The notes below the pieces were generated by a model. It searched no databases and was not told the origin of the DNA. It saw only the letters and a program-made list of their open reading frames with translations. From Pyxicephalus adspersus (Eukaryota; Chordata; Amphibia; Anura; Pyxicephalidae), in NCBI RefSeq assembly GCF_032062135.1, contig NC_092859.1:88153631-88217630 (forward strand): DNA of 64,000 bases. Direction: 5' to 3'. Every line of letters begins with the position of its first letter. The stretch's first letter is position 1. This document shows, piece by piece, positions 36,536 through 48,631 of this stretch. A program made the position numbers and the translations under genes.

Positions 36536-39232
36536 CGTTTTGTTGTTGTCATTTTTTACATCTTGTACCGTCCTCCTAATATCCAGATATTGTCTTCAGA
36601 CTGATTTCTTTCACTTATGTGATCAGTTTTCCACCCTATAATCGCATTTGCTGTCTTTTTTGTGTGTTGGGGGTTATCCCATTCAATTTATACTGAGATA
36701 CCTTGTGCCTCATTCTCCAGTCTTTTGGTCTCATCAGATAGAGTTCATTATACCATAAGCGGAAGGCAGCCCTAACAAGGCAAAGTTTGGGAACACTATC
36801 CTGAAGTTGTGGTTGGGTGACAGGATAGCCCTTGTGCATGTATGTCTCCTTTCTGTCTGTGTTTGTCTTGTCTTTTATTGACCTTCAATATCTAACTTCT
36901 TCTTGTCTTACTAGTGGCTCTGTGTTCTATTTTATCCTGTCCCAGGATCTACCTTCTCTTTTCTATGCTGTCCCCTTTGCTAAAGCTCTAGGAGTCCCAA
37001 CTCTGCTTTTCCCAGCCAGCAGCCTGGTTATATAATTATTGTAAATATAATTATAATTATGGCATATAAAAGCATATCTGTATTAATCCCAATCCCTGTT
37101 AATTGGGTTTAATAGTCTGAATATATATATATTCAGTATATATATATATTTATATACTAGAAAATGTTAAAATATTTAATAATAAGCAAAAATTAATGAC
37201 AACACATGAATGAATTGATTGTTGCCTTACAATCTTTGTTTGCAAACACATTTTCTATAGTATTAAACTACTAGGTAGAATGCATGGGGATGTTTGTTTT
37301 AGAGGAAGACAATTTCAGGAGTGAAGATATATATATATATTTTATGGAGAGGATGAGTCATACTAGGAGGCTGCTATAGAACCCGTCGGAACGTCTGCTT
37401 GCGGCTTGCAGTTCTGCAGTGAACTACTTACTAAAAGCCCATGAAGCATGTATGAGTATATAATGGTTAAATGAATCATGATGCATTCCCTCCTTTAATC
37501 ACATCAAAAATCTATCATTAGTGTTATGTTGTTATTTTTTTTGTTTTGTTTTTTTGCAAATTAAGCATTTAATAATGACTCATCACTATACTAAATATTT
37601 TAAATAGCATACCATGTAGGAATCTTCATTATTAGCCAAAAGGACAGGCAAATATTTACGACTTTATTAGTTGACTGTCAAAATAAAATAGCAGTTTATG
37701 CTTTTTCACTGACAGCTTGATGGCTTTCGTAACACAACACATTATACGGCATTAGTCTATAACTGTTTAAGACAAATGCTGGTACAGTACAATATATTGG
37801 CTCCTGATGCATCCTAAAACAGATATTACAATTCATCATTACATTAATATAGCTAGACTATAAATGATGGTGAGTTGGTTGATATTGGTTACAGTGTCTT
37901 TGGTTGCTGCATGACATAAAGTTATATGGGTTTTCTATAATAAAGTAAATAAGCAATATCAGAACTTGCTTTAGTCTGATTCCACTCCACTGAATTCTGT
38001 TTAATGCATTTTTAAAACAGCACTGACCTTTGCTCAGCTTTATTCAATAAGAAGCTGGTTTGTGTGCACATCAGATAAGTATATTTTATATTTGTTTTTT
38101 ATTTGTGCAGCTAGTAAGATATTGTGCAGCTAGTAAGCTGCGACATCCATGAAACTAATCTCTTGTCTATACAGATACCTTTCTCGTGAGATTCCTAAAT
38201 CATATACCTTAAGTCTAAACAGGTATAAAAGACACAAATGTTTGCGGCTCTGTATTCCTTTATACATACTAGGCACATAAGGCAGTCCTCTGTACAGCAA
38301 GTCTCATTGGTAGAGGCAACATAGGGGGCCAATCAGTTGATCTGCAGTATAAGCAGCATGCTGATCATAGAAGAGAACAGGGTGACCAAAAGGTAAGCTC
38401 GTTAGACATCTACCTTTTTGAAAAAAAATGTTTACAGGAACAGGGAGAAACCTGCAGGCTGTATTTGTTAATGTCCTTCTGAAAACACTAGTTGTGTGGC
38501 TGTCCTATTCCCTCCCTTTAGCTTTGATATTTTACATATCCATGCCCTGAAACAAGCTTCTTACATATTCTCTCTGACATGGAGTACAGAGGTTTAGAAT
38601 GTTTTAAAGTCTGAGGATCAATTTTTTAGCTGACTAGCAACAGTTAGCATTATCACCTTGTAGTTTTCCCCCAATACAGGACTGCTTTAAAGGAATGATA
38701 TACACAACACTATTCTTTACTAACTTTCTATTTGAAAAGAAACCACATATTTTGTTAATATACTGGCAATTTACATTTCATGGTACAAAAAAGATTTTAT
38801 ATAGCTCCAATATGAGATATTATGTCTTCATGACTATTTTGGTAAGAAGAAGGAAAAACAGACATAACAATCTTCCTAAATATTCCAAAGTCGACCCTTT
38901 GTCTTTTGTTGTTAATGACATCTATTTTTAGATATACATTAGCATGTGGAATTTTGTGTTTTTTTTTTGTCATGATAGAGCCTGTCAGAATAGGAATATT
39001 TTGTCATGAGAAAAACTTTCAGATTTGTAATATGGGAACTATTAAGGAAGGTGCAAGTTACGGGACTCTAGTATTTTGCTTTACTGTCTATTCTCTTAAA
39101 CAGAATGGCAGCTAGTAAATTTGGAGCTCTTAAAATGTATAATTGTTTAATTCAGAAGCTGTTTGCTGTGCGTTAACCTGGTTGCCCCATATCTAATTAT
39201 CCTCACAAGGATGTCCTGTGTCTTCAAGGGTT
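36536..39232. other. AT-rich stretch, no gene seen
   Basis: Contains AT palindromes and TA runs at 37025-37155 and 37329-37340, and a short tandem duplication (GTGCAGCTAGTAAGATATT) at 38105-38136. No gene is recognised. Confidence 0.55.
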
Positions 39233-39536
39233 AGATCAACTTTTTTCACCATTTTAACAGGGTGGAACCCTTGAAATAACTTTCAGGTCTTAAGGAACCC
39301 CCACTATAATTACTATATCCTTAGCTCACAGTACTTTAACCTGAATATCAATAGGAAGAATGCTTCTTACATTGCTGCACAGTGTAAAGAATGTCAACCT
39401 TACAGATAGCCAAAAAAGATCATTGGTGTCAAATGTTAAACTGACCTAAGATACACAAATTGTTAATTGCTCAAGGGGCCCCTAGCAATCTTTGGAATAC
39501 CCTAGGGATCCACAGAAGCCTTGTTGATAAACACAG
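39233..39536 (+). mobile_element. hAT-like element, CAGTGTTTCTCAAAC family, old copy
   Basis: Aligns with the complete copy at 53209-53468 in the same orientation, sharing GTGGAACCC, CACAGTAC, AATGTCAACCTTACAGATAG, CATTGGTGTCA and AACACAGGGTT blocks. The termini are heavily mutated. Confidence 0.65.
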
Positions 39537-40078
39537 GGTTACAATATAAAATGGCAGATGGACAAAAATAAGGTTGATAAGTGATAGCAATCGATCCAGT
39601 TACAGATGGCCAATTGGTCAGTGCTGAAAGTCAGCTGTATCTATGCAGTTTTTAAAGCATCAAGCTGTAAAAAAATTTCATATCTTGAAAAATTCTATAG
39701 GGGTGTAATTTATGAACAATAATCCTTAGTGTAACTAGCTAATATATTTTCAAATTCCACCCAGTCATCAGAGATCATTGATGGGAGCATCTCAGGTCAT
39801 TTATCCCAGACTTTAAATCAGAAAATGGCTCTATTTTTAAGAAAATCCTGGCCTGTTTTTTGTTCTTTTATCTGGAACTTTCACCCCTACAATAGATATA
39901 GTAAAGATTAGTAATGTGCAGGCTTGCTTGTAGTTGGTTCAACAGATGGGATGCAAACTTCAAATCTATGAGAGGTGAAATATGAACGTTCTTATTTTTA
40001 GACTAAAAGACAAGCTACTGTTAGAAAAATACTAGGAAGCTAACCACTGCAATTCTTTGCTAATACTGCCAATACTAT
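39537..40078. other. AT-rich stretch, no gene seen
   Basis: No coding signal and no recognised repeat. Confidence 0.5.
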
Positions 40079-40277
40079 GGGCCTGACTTATCAAAGCTCT
40101 GCAGGACTGGAATCGATAGACTATCACATGTGAACCTGGGTGATCCAGCAAACCTGGAACAGACAGCATTTACCAACTAATAGCATTTACCACCTAAGCA
40201 AATTATTTTTAGGAAATCCATTACAGGTTTATCAGTCTGTCTTCTCCAATATTGTAGAGTTTTGATAAATCAAGCCC
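40079..40277. mobile_element. GGGCCTGATTTATT family MITE, copy D
   Basis: Begins GGGCCTGACTTATCAAAGCT and ends GATAAATCAAGCCC, with the family's internal GTGATCCAGCAAACCTGGAA block. It is somewhat rearranged in the centre: ACTAATAGCATTTACCA is duplicated. It sits about 40 bp upstream of the L1-like element. Confidence 0.78.
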
Positions 40278-40461
40278 AATCCATCAGTCTTCCCCTTCCT
40301 TTAAATCTAAAACTAGATATAGGAACTTCCGGTTCCGGCTCTTCATGTACAGGTAGGGAAACGAGGGCTCCGCACACTCGGAGGCTTTCTGATTATTAAA
40401 CGCCAGATAAGAACCTGTATACCTTCTCTGTTGGTCAGTGGGACTTGCTCTCTCCTCCTAG

Positions 40462-41515
40462 ATGGATAAATTAATGGCCAAATCGGGTGTCATCGGATCT
40501 CCGGCTCCCAGGAGACAGAGGCACAGGAGCCGACAGCCCAAATCTCAGATGACCGACGGCGCCTCTGCAGACATGTGCACAGAGCCTGAAGGCACAGATG
40601 GTGAGTCATCCCTGATCACTACAAGCCACACGAAATTAACAGAAGCAGTTGCAGTGTTTCTTAAACCAACTATACAGGAGGTAATTGACTCGACCATATG
40701 GAAGGGGATAAAATACTTACATCAGGAACTAAAAGCACACTCTAAGCACAGCGGAAACTAGAATTTCCACTACAGAGGATGATTTAATGCAGGCCTGCAT
40801 GCAAATAGCCAGAATGGAAACACAAATTAGCTCTCCCATAGATAAGGTTGACTATCTTGAGAATAGATTGCGACACAACAACTTACGCCTAATAGGGGCT
40901 GCCAGAGTCTGTTAAGCCAAGCCTATTATCCTTGATTTGCACTAACACTATTCCTGAAATACTGGGCCTTGACCATCCTCGAAAGAGTTGAGAGTTGAAA
41001 GAGCCCATTGCATTGGCACTATTCATAAAGATCAGAGGAGACCAAGACCAGGTATCAAAAAAATATCTGGATTATGCTGATCATTCGGAATTGCTCACAG
41101 CATTCAGGAAACAGCGTAATCTATCTCTTGATGAAGTAAAAGTTTTTATTGTTTGCTGACTATTCAGCCTAGGTGACCCGCAAGCGAAAACTCTTTCATC
41201 AAAAGTGCTCTAACTTATCGAAACTAAAGATCAAGTTTACACTGGCATTTCCAGCCACCTTACATCTCTACATGATTATCAGGGTTCCAATCATTCTTTC
41301 ATGGCTGAGCAATTTCTAAATACGATGGACTATAAGGGGGAATTGGATCGCCAAGACAAAGCTACATCACCCCAAGCGCCTGGTCTTTCGCCCAGCAGGA
41401 GCAATTCTTCATAGAATGAACCAACTTCCTCCCAACAATGGAAGTCTTACAGAGATGCGCTAGTTAAGAAAACCATTGATACCAAGAGGGGGAGACTTCC
41501 AAGTAAAACCTGCTA
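40462..41515 (+). pseudogene. LINE ORF1 (nucleic-acid-binding protein), decayed
   Basis: Opens with MDKLMAKSGVIGSPAPRRQR, a basic, Arg-rich N-terminus, and runs intact for 99 codons to a stop at 40759. A shifted frame at about 40841-40900 encodes DYLENRLRHNNLRLIG, the junction between coiled coil and RNA-binding domain typical of L1-type ORF1 proteins. The remainder to about 41515 is only recognisable in pieces. In living elements the product is an RNA-binding chaperone packaged with the LINE RNA; here it is non-functional. The end coordinate is approximate. Confidence 0.7.
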
Positions 41516-42021
41516 AGAAAGAGGAGGAAGGATTCTATCTTCTTTTTTTTCTTAATTGTTTATATCATTAATGGGATCTCTCCACTGGTTATAATGTTTA
41601 GCCATAAAGCTTTTTCTTCTCATGTTAGCCTCTGTGTGAGCCCACCACAAGCACTAACAAGCAGTTATTGGAAAATTTTTTGTATTCCTAATTTTTGACC
41701 CATGGAGAGAATGGGAATGTTGTTTCTACAAGATGTCAACTACTTTGTTGTGACGATATTTTTTTCTTTTTTTTCTTACACCCTTCAGTTTTTGTTCTCG
41801 TTTTTCTTTTCTAACTGCTGGTTACTTCACTCGCGGATATATAGACCTAGTGTAGACTCTATAGACTCTGTGTCATCACCTGTTGTGGCACTTATAACTG
41901 TAAACATGTATGGAATTGTTATGCATGACATTGCATTGTCTAGTACTAGAAAAATGGTACATTTTTCTTTATCTCTACTGTGGCCTACTCTCCATCAGAT
42001 TTCTCCAGTCTTTCGTCCAAC

Positions 42022-42833
42022 ATGCATAAATTGAAGATTATTTTGTGGAATGTAAAGGGGCTACGATCCCTGAATAAACGCCAGTCAGTCCTGCGCCATT
42101 TACAAAAAATGAAAGCTGATGTAGCCATGCTGCTGGAGACACATTTGTCTACCTCTGATTTTTGTGGGTTACGCAAATTATGGATTGGAGAGGTACTAGG
42201 CTTTCCTGCAGTTGGACGGAAGGCTGGTGCAATATTACTGTTTGACAAACATTTTCAAGGTACCATTACCTCCTCACAGGCTAATACCGGGGTCAGGTTG
42301 TTTAGAGCTACAGTTACACTGGGCATTCAAACCCTATCGTTTCACAATATTTATGCCCCTAATTCACTTACAACTGGGTTCTTCAAGCAGCTGACACGCT
42401 GGGTGGCCCAGAATCCAACTTTCCACAAGATCCTTGGTGGTGACTACAATTCAGTAATGGTTGACTGGGAAGAAAGGGCACACTTGCCAAGGGGTACCAG
42501 ACGCCAAAAGGAGGCGGGTGTCCCCAGCGCCCTTCACACCTAAATAATTTTGTGGAATCCATGGATTTCCAGGATGTCTGGAGATAATGGTAGCCCTTGG
42601 AGCGTCAATACACTTTTTTCTCCCCAGTTCATGATACGCATGCCCGCCTTGATTATTTACTATGTACAACCTCTTTGGTCAACTTCATACAAAACACATT
42701 TATACACGCAATAGCAATCTCTGACCATGCCTCTATTGAGCTGACATTACTCACGGCTACTCCCAAAGGTGAAAATATACTAGGCGATTCCCTTTCTTTT
42801 TGTATAAAGACCGGGCTTTTCATGCGGAGTTGA
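42022..42833 (+). pseudogene. LINE ORF2, AP-type endonuclease domain
   Basis: From MHKLKIILWNVKGLRSLNKR the domain shows the expected series: WN (metal-binding Asn), LLETHLS (catalytic Glu), NIYAPN (Tyr), GGDYNSV (Asp/Asn), then after a frame change at about 42540-42600 RLDYLL and SDHASIEL (Asp-His pair). This nuclease nicks target DNA to prime reverse transcription. All the signature residues survive, but a stop at 42541 and the frameshift break the frame. The chosen start is the Met just before the WNVKGL motif, as is usual for L1-type ORF2. Confidence 0.85.
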
Positions 42834-43102
42834 GGGCAGCCTGGTACATTTATGTAGCCACCAATGCGATACACCGTGACGACCCAATCCTGTTTTAGGA
42901 TGTGGGTAAGGCGTACATGTGGGGTCAAATTATATCCTACGTAGCTAAACGGAAGAAGATGGTCACTGAAAACTACTCCCAAGCCCTACAGGAAGTGTGA
43001 AAAGCACTGCAGCTTCTCATAGATCAGCCATCTCAAACCAACAAAGAAGCTTGGATGGACGCCAAGTGAAAATTTGAATCGGGCGTAACCCGTTATAAAC
43101 AA

Positions 43103-43810
43103 TTGCGAAGGGGGTGTGTTGATGCTAAATATCATAAATTTGTGAACAAATACGGCAAAATGTTGGCGAGCTTGGTTAGACCTAAATTTGTCACTCAAGG
43201 CAATATGAACATGATTGACCCAGGAGGTAACATAGTTACCGACCCTCGCCAGATAAATATGGTGCTGGCTAACTATTACAAGCAACTTTACCTAAAACGT
43301 CAGGGAGTGACTAATAACATTGCTATCAACTTTACGACAGTACACGCCCCTACACTGGAACAGGAGCATCTAGAGGCTCTCAACGCACCCATCTCTGAAC
43401 TGGAGGTTCAGGCCACCATAAAATCCTTACCTAATGGAAAAGCTCTGGGTCCTGACGGCTTCACAGCCAAAATTTTACAAAATGTTGGGAGCAGAACTCC
43501 TCCCACACATGCACAAACTATACTCCCACATGTGGGAAAGTGGCCTCTATTTCCCTTCTAGAGCTCAGTCCTATATCAAGGTGATCCCTAGGAAGGACAA
43601 GGATCTAAGGCAGCCTGAATCTTACCGCCAAATATCCTTGATTAACCTGGACGCCAAGGTTCTATCTAAAATCTTAGCCACCAAGGGTGGCAGCTGTTGA
43701 TCTTGCCCTCACAGGTGGGTTCTGCAGTTGCAAATATACGCAAAGTACTGAGAGCCTTGGAACATGCTAAGAAACACCCAACCGATGATATTGCAATTTT
43801 CAGCATTGAT
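43103..43810 (+). pseudogene. LINE ORF2, reverse transcriptase fingers and palm, N-terminal part
   Basis: One frame (from 43103) encodes LASLVRPKFVTQG and then LPNGKALGPDGFTAKILQNV, the conserved early RT block. A frame change within 43434-43560 continues with IKVIPRKDKDLRQPESYRQI and SLINLDAKVLSKILA. A further shifted segment reads VGSAVANIRKVLRALEHAKK and ends IAIFSID, the start of motif A. The Asp at 43808-43810 is the last recognisable L1 codon; the sequence then becomes CR1. Confidence 0.85.
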
Positions 43811-45399
43811 GGTACTGATAGATTGGTGTAAGGACAATGTGGTTCCTATCTTCAAAAAGGGAGCAAAGTCATTACCAGGTAACTGCAGACCCGTTAGTTT
43901 AATGTTCATAGTTGGAAAGGTCTTAGAGAGTTTGATAAAGAACCACATAGAGGAGTTTCTGCTAGAAAATATTATAAGTGATAGTCAGCATGGCTTCAAG
44001 AAAGACAGAAGTTTTCAAAGAAAATATTTTCTTTTTATGAGGAATTAAGTAAACAGGTAGACAGTGGAATAGCAGTTGATATAGTGTACTTGGACTTTGC
44101 TAAAGCATTTGACACTGTACCCCACAGACAGTTAACATGCAGAAAAGTCTATCTGAAAAGTCAATCTGTAAATGGATAGAGAACTGGCTTAAAGATCTCA
44201 TCCAGAGAGTTGTAATTACTGATTCATACTCTGAATGGTCTAAGGTTATTAGTGGTGTACCCTAGGGTTCAGTGTTGGGACCTTTACTGTTTAACATCTT
44301 TATAAATGATAAAGAGTTTGGGATTAAAAGTACCATTTCTGTGTTTGCAGATGACACCAAACTATGTAAAGGAATTAAGTCCATACAGGATGTCTATAAT
44401 CTACAAGCAGACCTGGATGTACTGTTTGATTGGGCAGCCGAGTGGCAAATGACAGTTAATATAGAAAAATGTAAAGTTATGCACTTGAGGGCTAACAACA
44501 TGCATGCTTCATACTGTCTAGGGGGAAAACATTTGGGGGAGTCAGAAATGAAAAGGGATCTGGGGGTTCTGGTAGATCATCGACTTAATAACAGCATGCA
44601 ATGCAAAGCTGCAATATCTAAAGCTAGTAAAGTACTTTCTTGTATAGGAATAGACTGCAGAGATGGAGACCTTATTCTGCCCCTGTACAAAGTATTGGTC
44701 AGACCACATCTGGAATATGCAGTCCAGTTTTGGTCACCAGTTCACAATAAGGACATTGTGGAATTGGAGAGAGTGCAGAGAAGGGCAACTAAATTAATAA
44801 AAGGAATGGAGGAGCTCAGCTATGAGGTGAGATTAGCTGAACTGCATCTATTCTCCCTTGAGAAGAGACGTTTAAGGGGGGATATGATCACCCTGTATAA
44901 ATATATAAATGGTCCATATAGAGAACTCTCTTCCCCATTATTCAATTCATTACAAAAAACAAGAGGGCACTCTTTGAGTCTGGAGGAAAAGAAGTTTAAG
45001 CTCTGGATAAGGAAGGGATTCTTCACAGTAAGGTCTGTGAGAATGTGGAATCAGCTCCCTCAGGAAGTAGTTTCAGCAACTACTATAGATTGCTTTAAGT
45101 AAAAGCTGAATGTTTTTCTAGAAGCACAGAATATAAGTGGGTATTAAGGCTTTAAAGTAAAATTAAGGCTTTAAGGCTTTAAAGTAAAAATACCAGTGAC
45201 TGGTGATCCAGGGAACATCCGATTGCCTTATGGAATCAGGAAGGATTTTTTTTTCCCATTGAAGCAAATTGTACCAGTTCTTTTTTTTGCCTTCCTCTGG
45301 ACCAACTATGTCTTATAGGGTTTTATATCTGGGATATGTTTATTTCCCTAGTGGTTGAACTTGATGGACTTATGTCTTTTTTCAACCTAACCTACTAGT
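43811..45399 (+). mobile_element. CR1 LINE, 5'-truncated, inserted in the L1-like RT
   Basis: About 1.6 kb in the same orientation as its host. It starts inside the CR1 reverse transcriptase (before VVPIFKKGAKS) and ends with the CR1 3' untranslated region, which includes GTTGAACTTGATGGACTTAT followed by GTCTTTTTTCAACCTAACC. 5' truncation is usual for CR1 copies, made by incomplete target-primed reverse transcription. The flanking L1 sequence resumes in the next conserved RT block at about 45401 (reading NVEW), with only a few codons missing. The insertion therefore probably removed a small piece of target. Confidence 0.9.
43812..45102 (+). pseudogene. CR1 reverse transcriptase and C-terminal region
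   Basis: Encodes NVVPIFKKGAKSLPGNCRPV, then in a shifted frame YLDFAKAFDTVPH (motif A), GVP-stop-GSVLGPLLFN (motif B, with CAG changed to TAG near 44263), SVFADDTKL (motif C with the catalytic Asp pair) and KRDLGVLVDHRLN. The C-terminal half includes LPLYKVLVRPHLEYAVQFWS, ERVQRRATKLI, LFSLEKRRLRGDMI and FFTVRSVRMWNQLP, all classic CR1 signatures. The long frame from 44272 to 45102 is intact. A frameshift near 44020-44050 and the stop kill the protein. In active elements it copies CR1 RNA at nicked target DNA. Confidence 0.92.
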
Positions 45400-45400
45400 G

Positions 45401-46295
45401 TTAATGTCGAATGGCTCTTCTAGGTAATAAGTAAGATTGGATTATCTGGTCCTTACTTCTCACTTCTTCAATGTACACTTCACCGCAAGCCAAAGTTCAC
45501 ACTCCAGGATTTCTATCCTCTAACATACCTTTGGAGAGGGAGACCAGGCAAGGTTCCCCCCTTTCCCCTTTATTTTTTAATGTGGCCATTGAGCATTTGG
45601 TACGGTACCTAGAAGCATCCCCAGATTTACATGGCCTGGAAATTAAAGATAGCAAAATAAAAACAGCATTTTTTGCAGATGACATTTTGCCATTCACCTC
45701 GGGCCCGACCAAAGACCTGTTTATCGGATGCATCTTCCTGCTGTTTGAGCAGTGGTCAGGTCTGAAGGTGAATGTAGGCAAAAGTGAGGTGTTGACTCTG
45801 ACGCAGCGGAGACGATCTAATTGGTGTGAGACGTCCCCATTCTTGCTTGCCAAAGACCCTATAACTTACCTTGGGATCAAAATAGGAAGACAGCTGTCCT
45901 CGATTTATGATTCAAACTATGTGCCCCTGATAGCAAAAATCAAGAGAGAATTGGATTTATGGAGGAATTTACCATTACCCATGTTTGGGAAGATTCACTT
46001 GTTGAAAATGAAATCTTTCCCAGAGCTCCTCTATCCATTTAAGACGATACCTTTGCTTTTGAAATGTCAAGATGTCCAGACTCTAAATAAACCGTTCCTA
46101 AATTTTGTATGGCAAGGTAAACAACCTCAAATATCTATTCAAAAACTTTACTTGCCAGCTTCGGAAGGGGGAGTTAACTTTCCAAACATCAGATTATATA
46201 ACCTGGCTTGTTTTACAAGGCACATATATGACTGGATTAAGGGTACATCTTTTGCCTCAAACTATTGCCTGGAGAGGGCTGTAGCCTATCCCTGA
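45401..46295 (+). pseudogene. LINE ORF2, reverse transcriptase resumed after the CR1
   Basis: The L1-like RT continues with a stop-containing stretch (NVEW-like) and then an open frame from 45471: SPQAKVHTPGFLSSNIPLER, TRQGSPLSPLFFNVAIEHL (motif B), TAFFADDILPF (motif C; FADD at residues 68-71 of this frame), NVGKSEVLTL and YLGIKIGR. A conserved post-RT segment follows (LDLWRNLPLPMFGKIHLLKM, FVWQGKQPQI, GGVNFPNIRLYNLACF). It ends at a stop near 46293. It forms one RT domain with the fragment before the CR1. Confidence 0.92.
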
Positions 46296-47116
46296 GATCT
46301 CAGCGCACTCCTGTACAGAAAACTACCCTCCCTCCCTACGCATTTGAAACACAATATATTGATTAGAGATACCATACCTGCCTGGAGGGAGGTGAGACGT
46401 AAAATGGGATTGGCCTTTAGTCTGTCGGTTTACTTACCCTTTCAAGGCAACCCGATGTTTCCTCAAGGCAAATCCCAGGCGATATTGCATCAATGGTTTC
46501 ATAAAGGGCTTGTTCAAGCAGGGGATGTTTTAAACTCTGAGGGGGGACGTTTACTAACTCTCACAGAGTTCTGCGGCAAACTATCTTTGCGAACCAACAC
46601 AGTTCATCCCTTGTACTATTTGCAGATTGCTAATTTTTTTTAAATCACTAGTTGATAATTACACAAGGGCATTGAGACGCAATCGTTATGATAATTTCCT
46701 GCAGGTGCCTGAACCCACGATCACAGACCTATACAGATGTCTCAGAAGTTATTTGTATGGCAATTTGGAGGGGACCAATGTGTCTAGTTGGGGTACCGAG
46801 CTGGGCTTAGAAGAAGTGGTGGAAAAGATTGTCCAGGGGTACCAAACTGGAAAAGCAATGACCAATGAGATCCGGAGGGAATCCCAATTCAAAATTGTCC
46901 ATAGGGTGTTTAAGGTTGGTAAGACTTGTACAGAGCAGGGAAGGGATAGCAGATTGAACTTTTCCTGTCAGAAATGCAAGTCCCCTTCAGCAACGTTAAC
47001 CAATCGCCTGTGAAGATGTCCCCTGCATTATTGGCAAAGGGTCTTACAATACGTTCATTCTGTCACCGGATATTTTGTCCCATTAAACTCTGTGCTCTGC
47101 TTGTTTGGCTCTTAGG
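46296..47116 (+). pseudogene. LINE ORF2, C-terminal region
   Basis: Two frames (46344-46643 and 46627-47013) continue the protein: IRDTIPAWREVRRKMG, FPQGKSQAILHQWF, TLTEFCGKLSLR, and then DNYTRALRRNRYDNF. The tail ends FSCQKCKSPSATLTNRL, a stop, then RCPLHYWQRVL. This gives a C-x2-C ... H/C arrangement like the Cys-rich tail of L1/Tx1 ORF2. The stop is TGA at 47011, plausibly from Trp TGG. Recognisable similarity fades at about 47116. Confidence 0.78.
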
Positions 47117-47292
47117 ATAAACTCCTAGATATCATTCCCAGCAAGGCGACTAAAAGTAGGATATCGGTCTGTCTCCTGGCGAGATGGATGTTACTGCATA
47201 AATGCATGTTGTGTATCTCAAATTAGTTTGTTTTTCTCTGTTTAAATGTTAGAAATGCCTCCCCATAAAGGCACCTTGCTATGCTCAGTGTA

Positions 47293-48631
47293 CACAGCTA
47301 GGTCCATAAATATTTGGTCAGCGTCAACTTTGTTCTAGCTTTAATTCAGTGGGTTGAACAAAAAGATCACAAAATATGTGAGGAACTAAAGCCTTTTTTT
47401 ACACAATCACTTCATTTTAGGCGCTCAAAAGAAATTGGACAATTGACTTAAAGGCTATTTCATGGGCTAGTGTGGGCAATTCTTTCATTATGTCATCATT
47501 ATGGCAAAATCTACAATTTGGTACATCATGAGAAAGAAACAAACTCCAAAAGACCTGCAACGCCAAAAGACCTGGACGTCCACGGAAGAAAACAGTAGTG
47601 GATGATCTCAGAATCATTTCCATGGTGAAGAGAAACCCCTTCACAACAGCCAACCAAGTGAACAACACTCTCCAGGAAGTAGGCGTATCGATATCTAAGT
47701 CTACCATAAAGAGAAGACTGCATGAAAAGCTAGATTGGACTTTGCTAAAAAAAACATCTAAAAAAGCCAGCACAGTTCTGGAAAAACATTCTTTGGACAG
47801 ATGAAACCAAGATCAACCTTTAGCAGAATGATGGCAAGAAAAAAGTATGGAGAAGGTGTGGAACAGCTCATGATCCAAAGCAGACCACATCACCTGTAAA
47901 ACATGGCAGAGGCAGTGTGATGGCTTGGGCGTGCATGGCTGCCAGTGGCACTGGGATACTAGTGTTTATCCATGATGTGACACAGGACAGAAGCAGCCGA
48001 ATGAATTCTGAGGTGTTCAGAGACATACTGTCTGCTGAAATCCAGCTAAATGCAGTCAAATTGATTGGGAGGCGTTTCATAATACAGATGGACAATGACC
48101 CAAAACATACAGCCAAAGCAACCCAGGAGTTTATTAAAGCAATGAAGTGGAATATTCTTGAATGACCAGTCACCTGATCTGAATCCAATTGAGCATGCAT
48201 TTCACTTGTTGAAGACTAAACTTCGGACAGAAAGGCCCACAAACAAACAGCAACTGAAAGCTGCTGCAGTAAAGGCCTGGCAGAGCGTTAAAAAGGAGGA
48301 AACCCACCATCTGGTGATGTCCATGAGTTCAAGACCAGAGGCTGTCATTGCCAGCAAAGGGTTTTCCACCAAGTATTAGAAATGAACATTTTATTTTTAG
48401 ATTTTTAATTTGTCCAATAACTTTTGAGGCCCTGAAATGAAGTGATGCTGGTAAAAAAAGGCTTTAGTTCCTTACAATTTTATGCAATCTTTTTGTTCAA
48501 CCCACTGAATTAAAGCTGAAAGTCTGCAGTTCAACTGCATCTGAGTTGTTTTATTTAAAATTAATTGCGGTAATGTACAGAACCAAGATTAGAAAAGGTT
48601 GTCTCTGTCCAAATATTTATGGACCTAACTG
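47293..48631 (+). mobile_element. Tc1-like DNA transposon in the LINE 3' UTR
   Basis: TA flanks both ends (47291-47292 and 48632-48633). The left begins CACAGCTAGGTCCATAAATA and the right ends TATTTATGGACCTAACTG. Long inverted repeats follow, sharing TTAATTCAGTGGGTTGAAC, GGAACTAAAGCCTTTTTTTA and ATCACTTCATTT. The right repeat is about 230 bp (48402-48631). The left is about 150 bp and lacks an internal stretch of roughly 80 bp. IR/DR-type long repeats occur in many fish and frog Tc1 elements. It carries a dead transposase and interrupts the L1-like 3' UTR, which resumes at 48634. Confidence 0.92.
47500..48379 (+). pseudogene. Tc1 transposase, inactivated
   Basis: Encodes the GRPRKKT linker (about 47570-47595), a second helix-turn-helix (DDLRIISMVKRNPFTTANQV), then the DDE domain: WTDETKINL (first Asp 47800-47802), KHGRGSVMAWACMAASGTG, MDNDPKHTAKATQEFI (second Asp 48091-48093) and SPDLNPIEHAF (Glu 48191-48193). 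The catalytic triad residues are all present, but an in-frame TAG at 47821 and a roughly 5-base loss at 48160-48170 (before SPDLNP) break it. The first helix-turn-helix at the N-terminus seems largely deleted. It is non-functional. Confidence 0.92.

Noticed and set aside
40462..47116. A functional LINE or host-domesticated reverse transcriptase
   Set aside because: Multiple frameshifts and stops, plus two insertions, break every frame.
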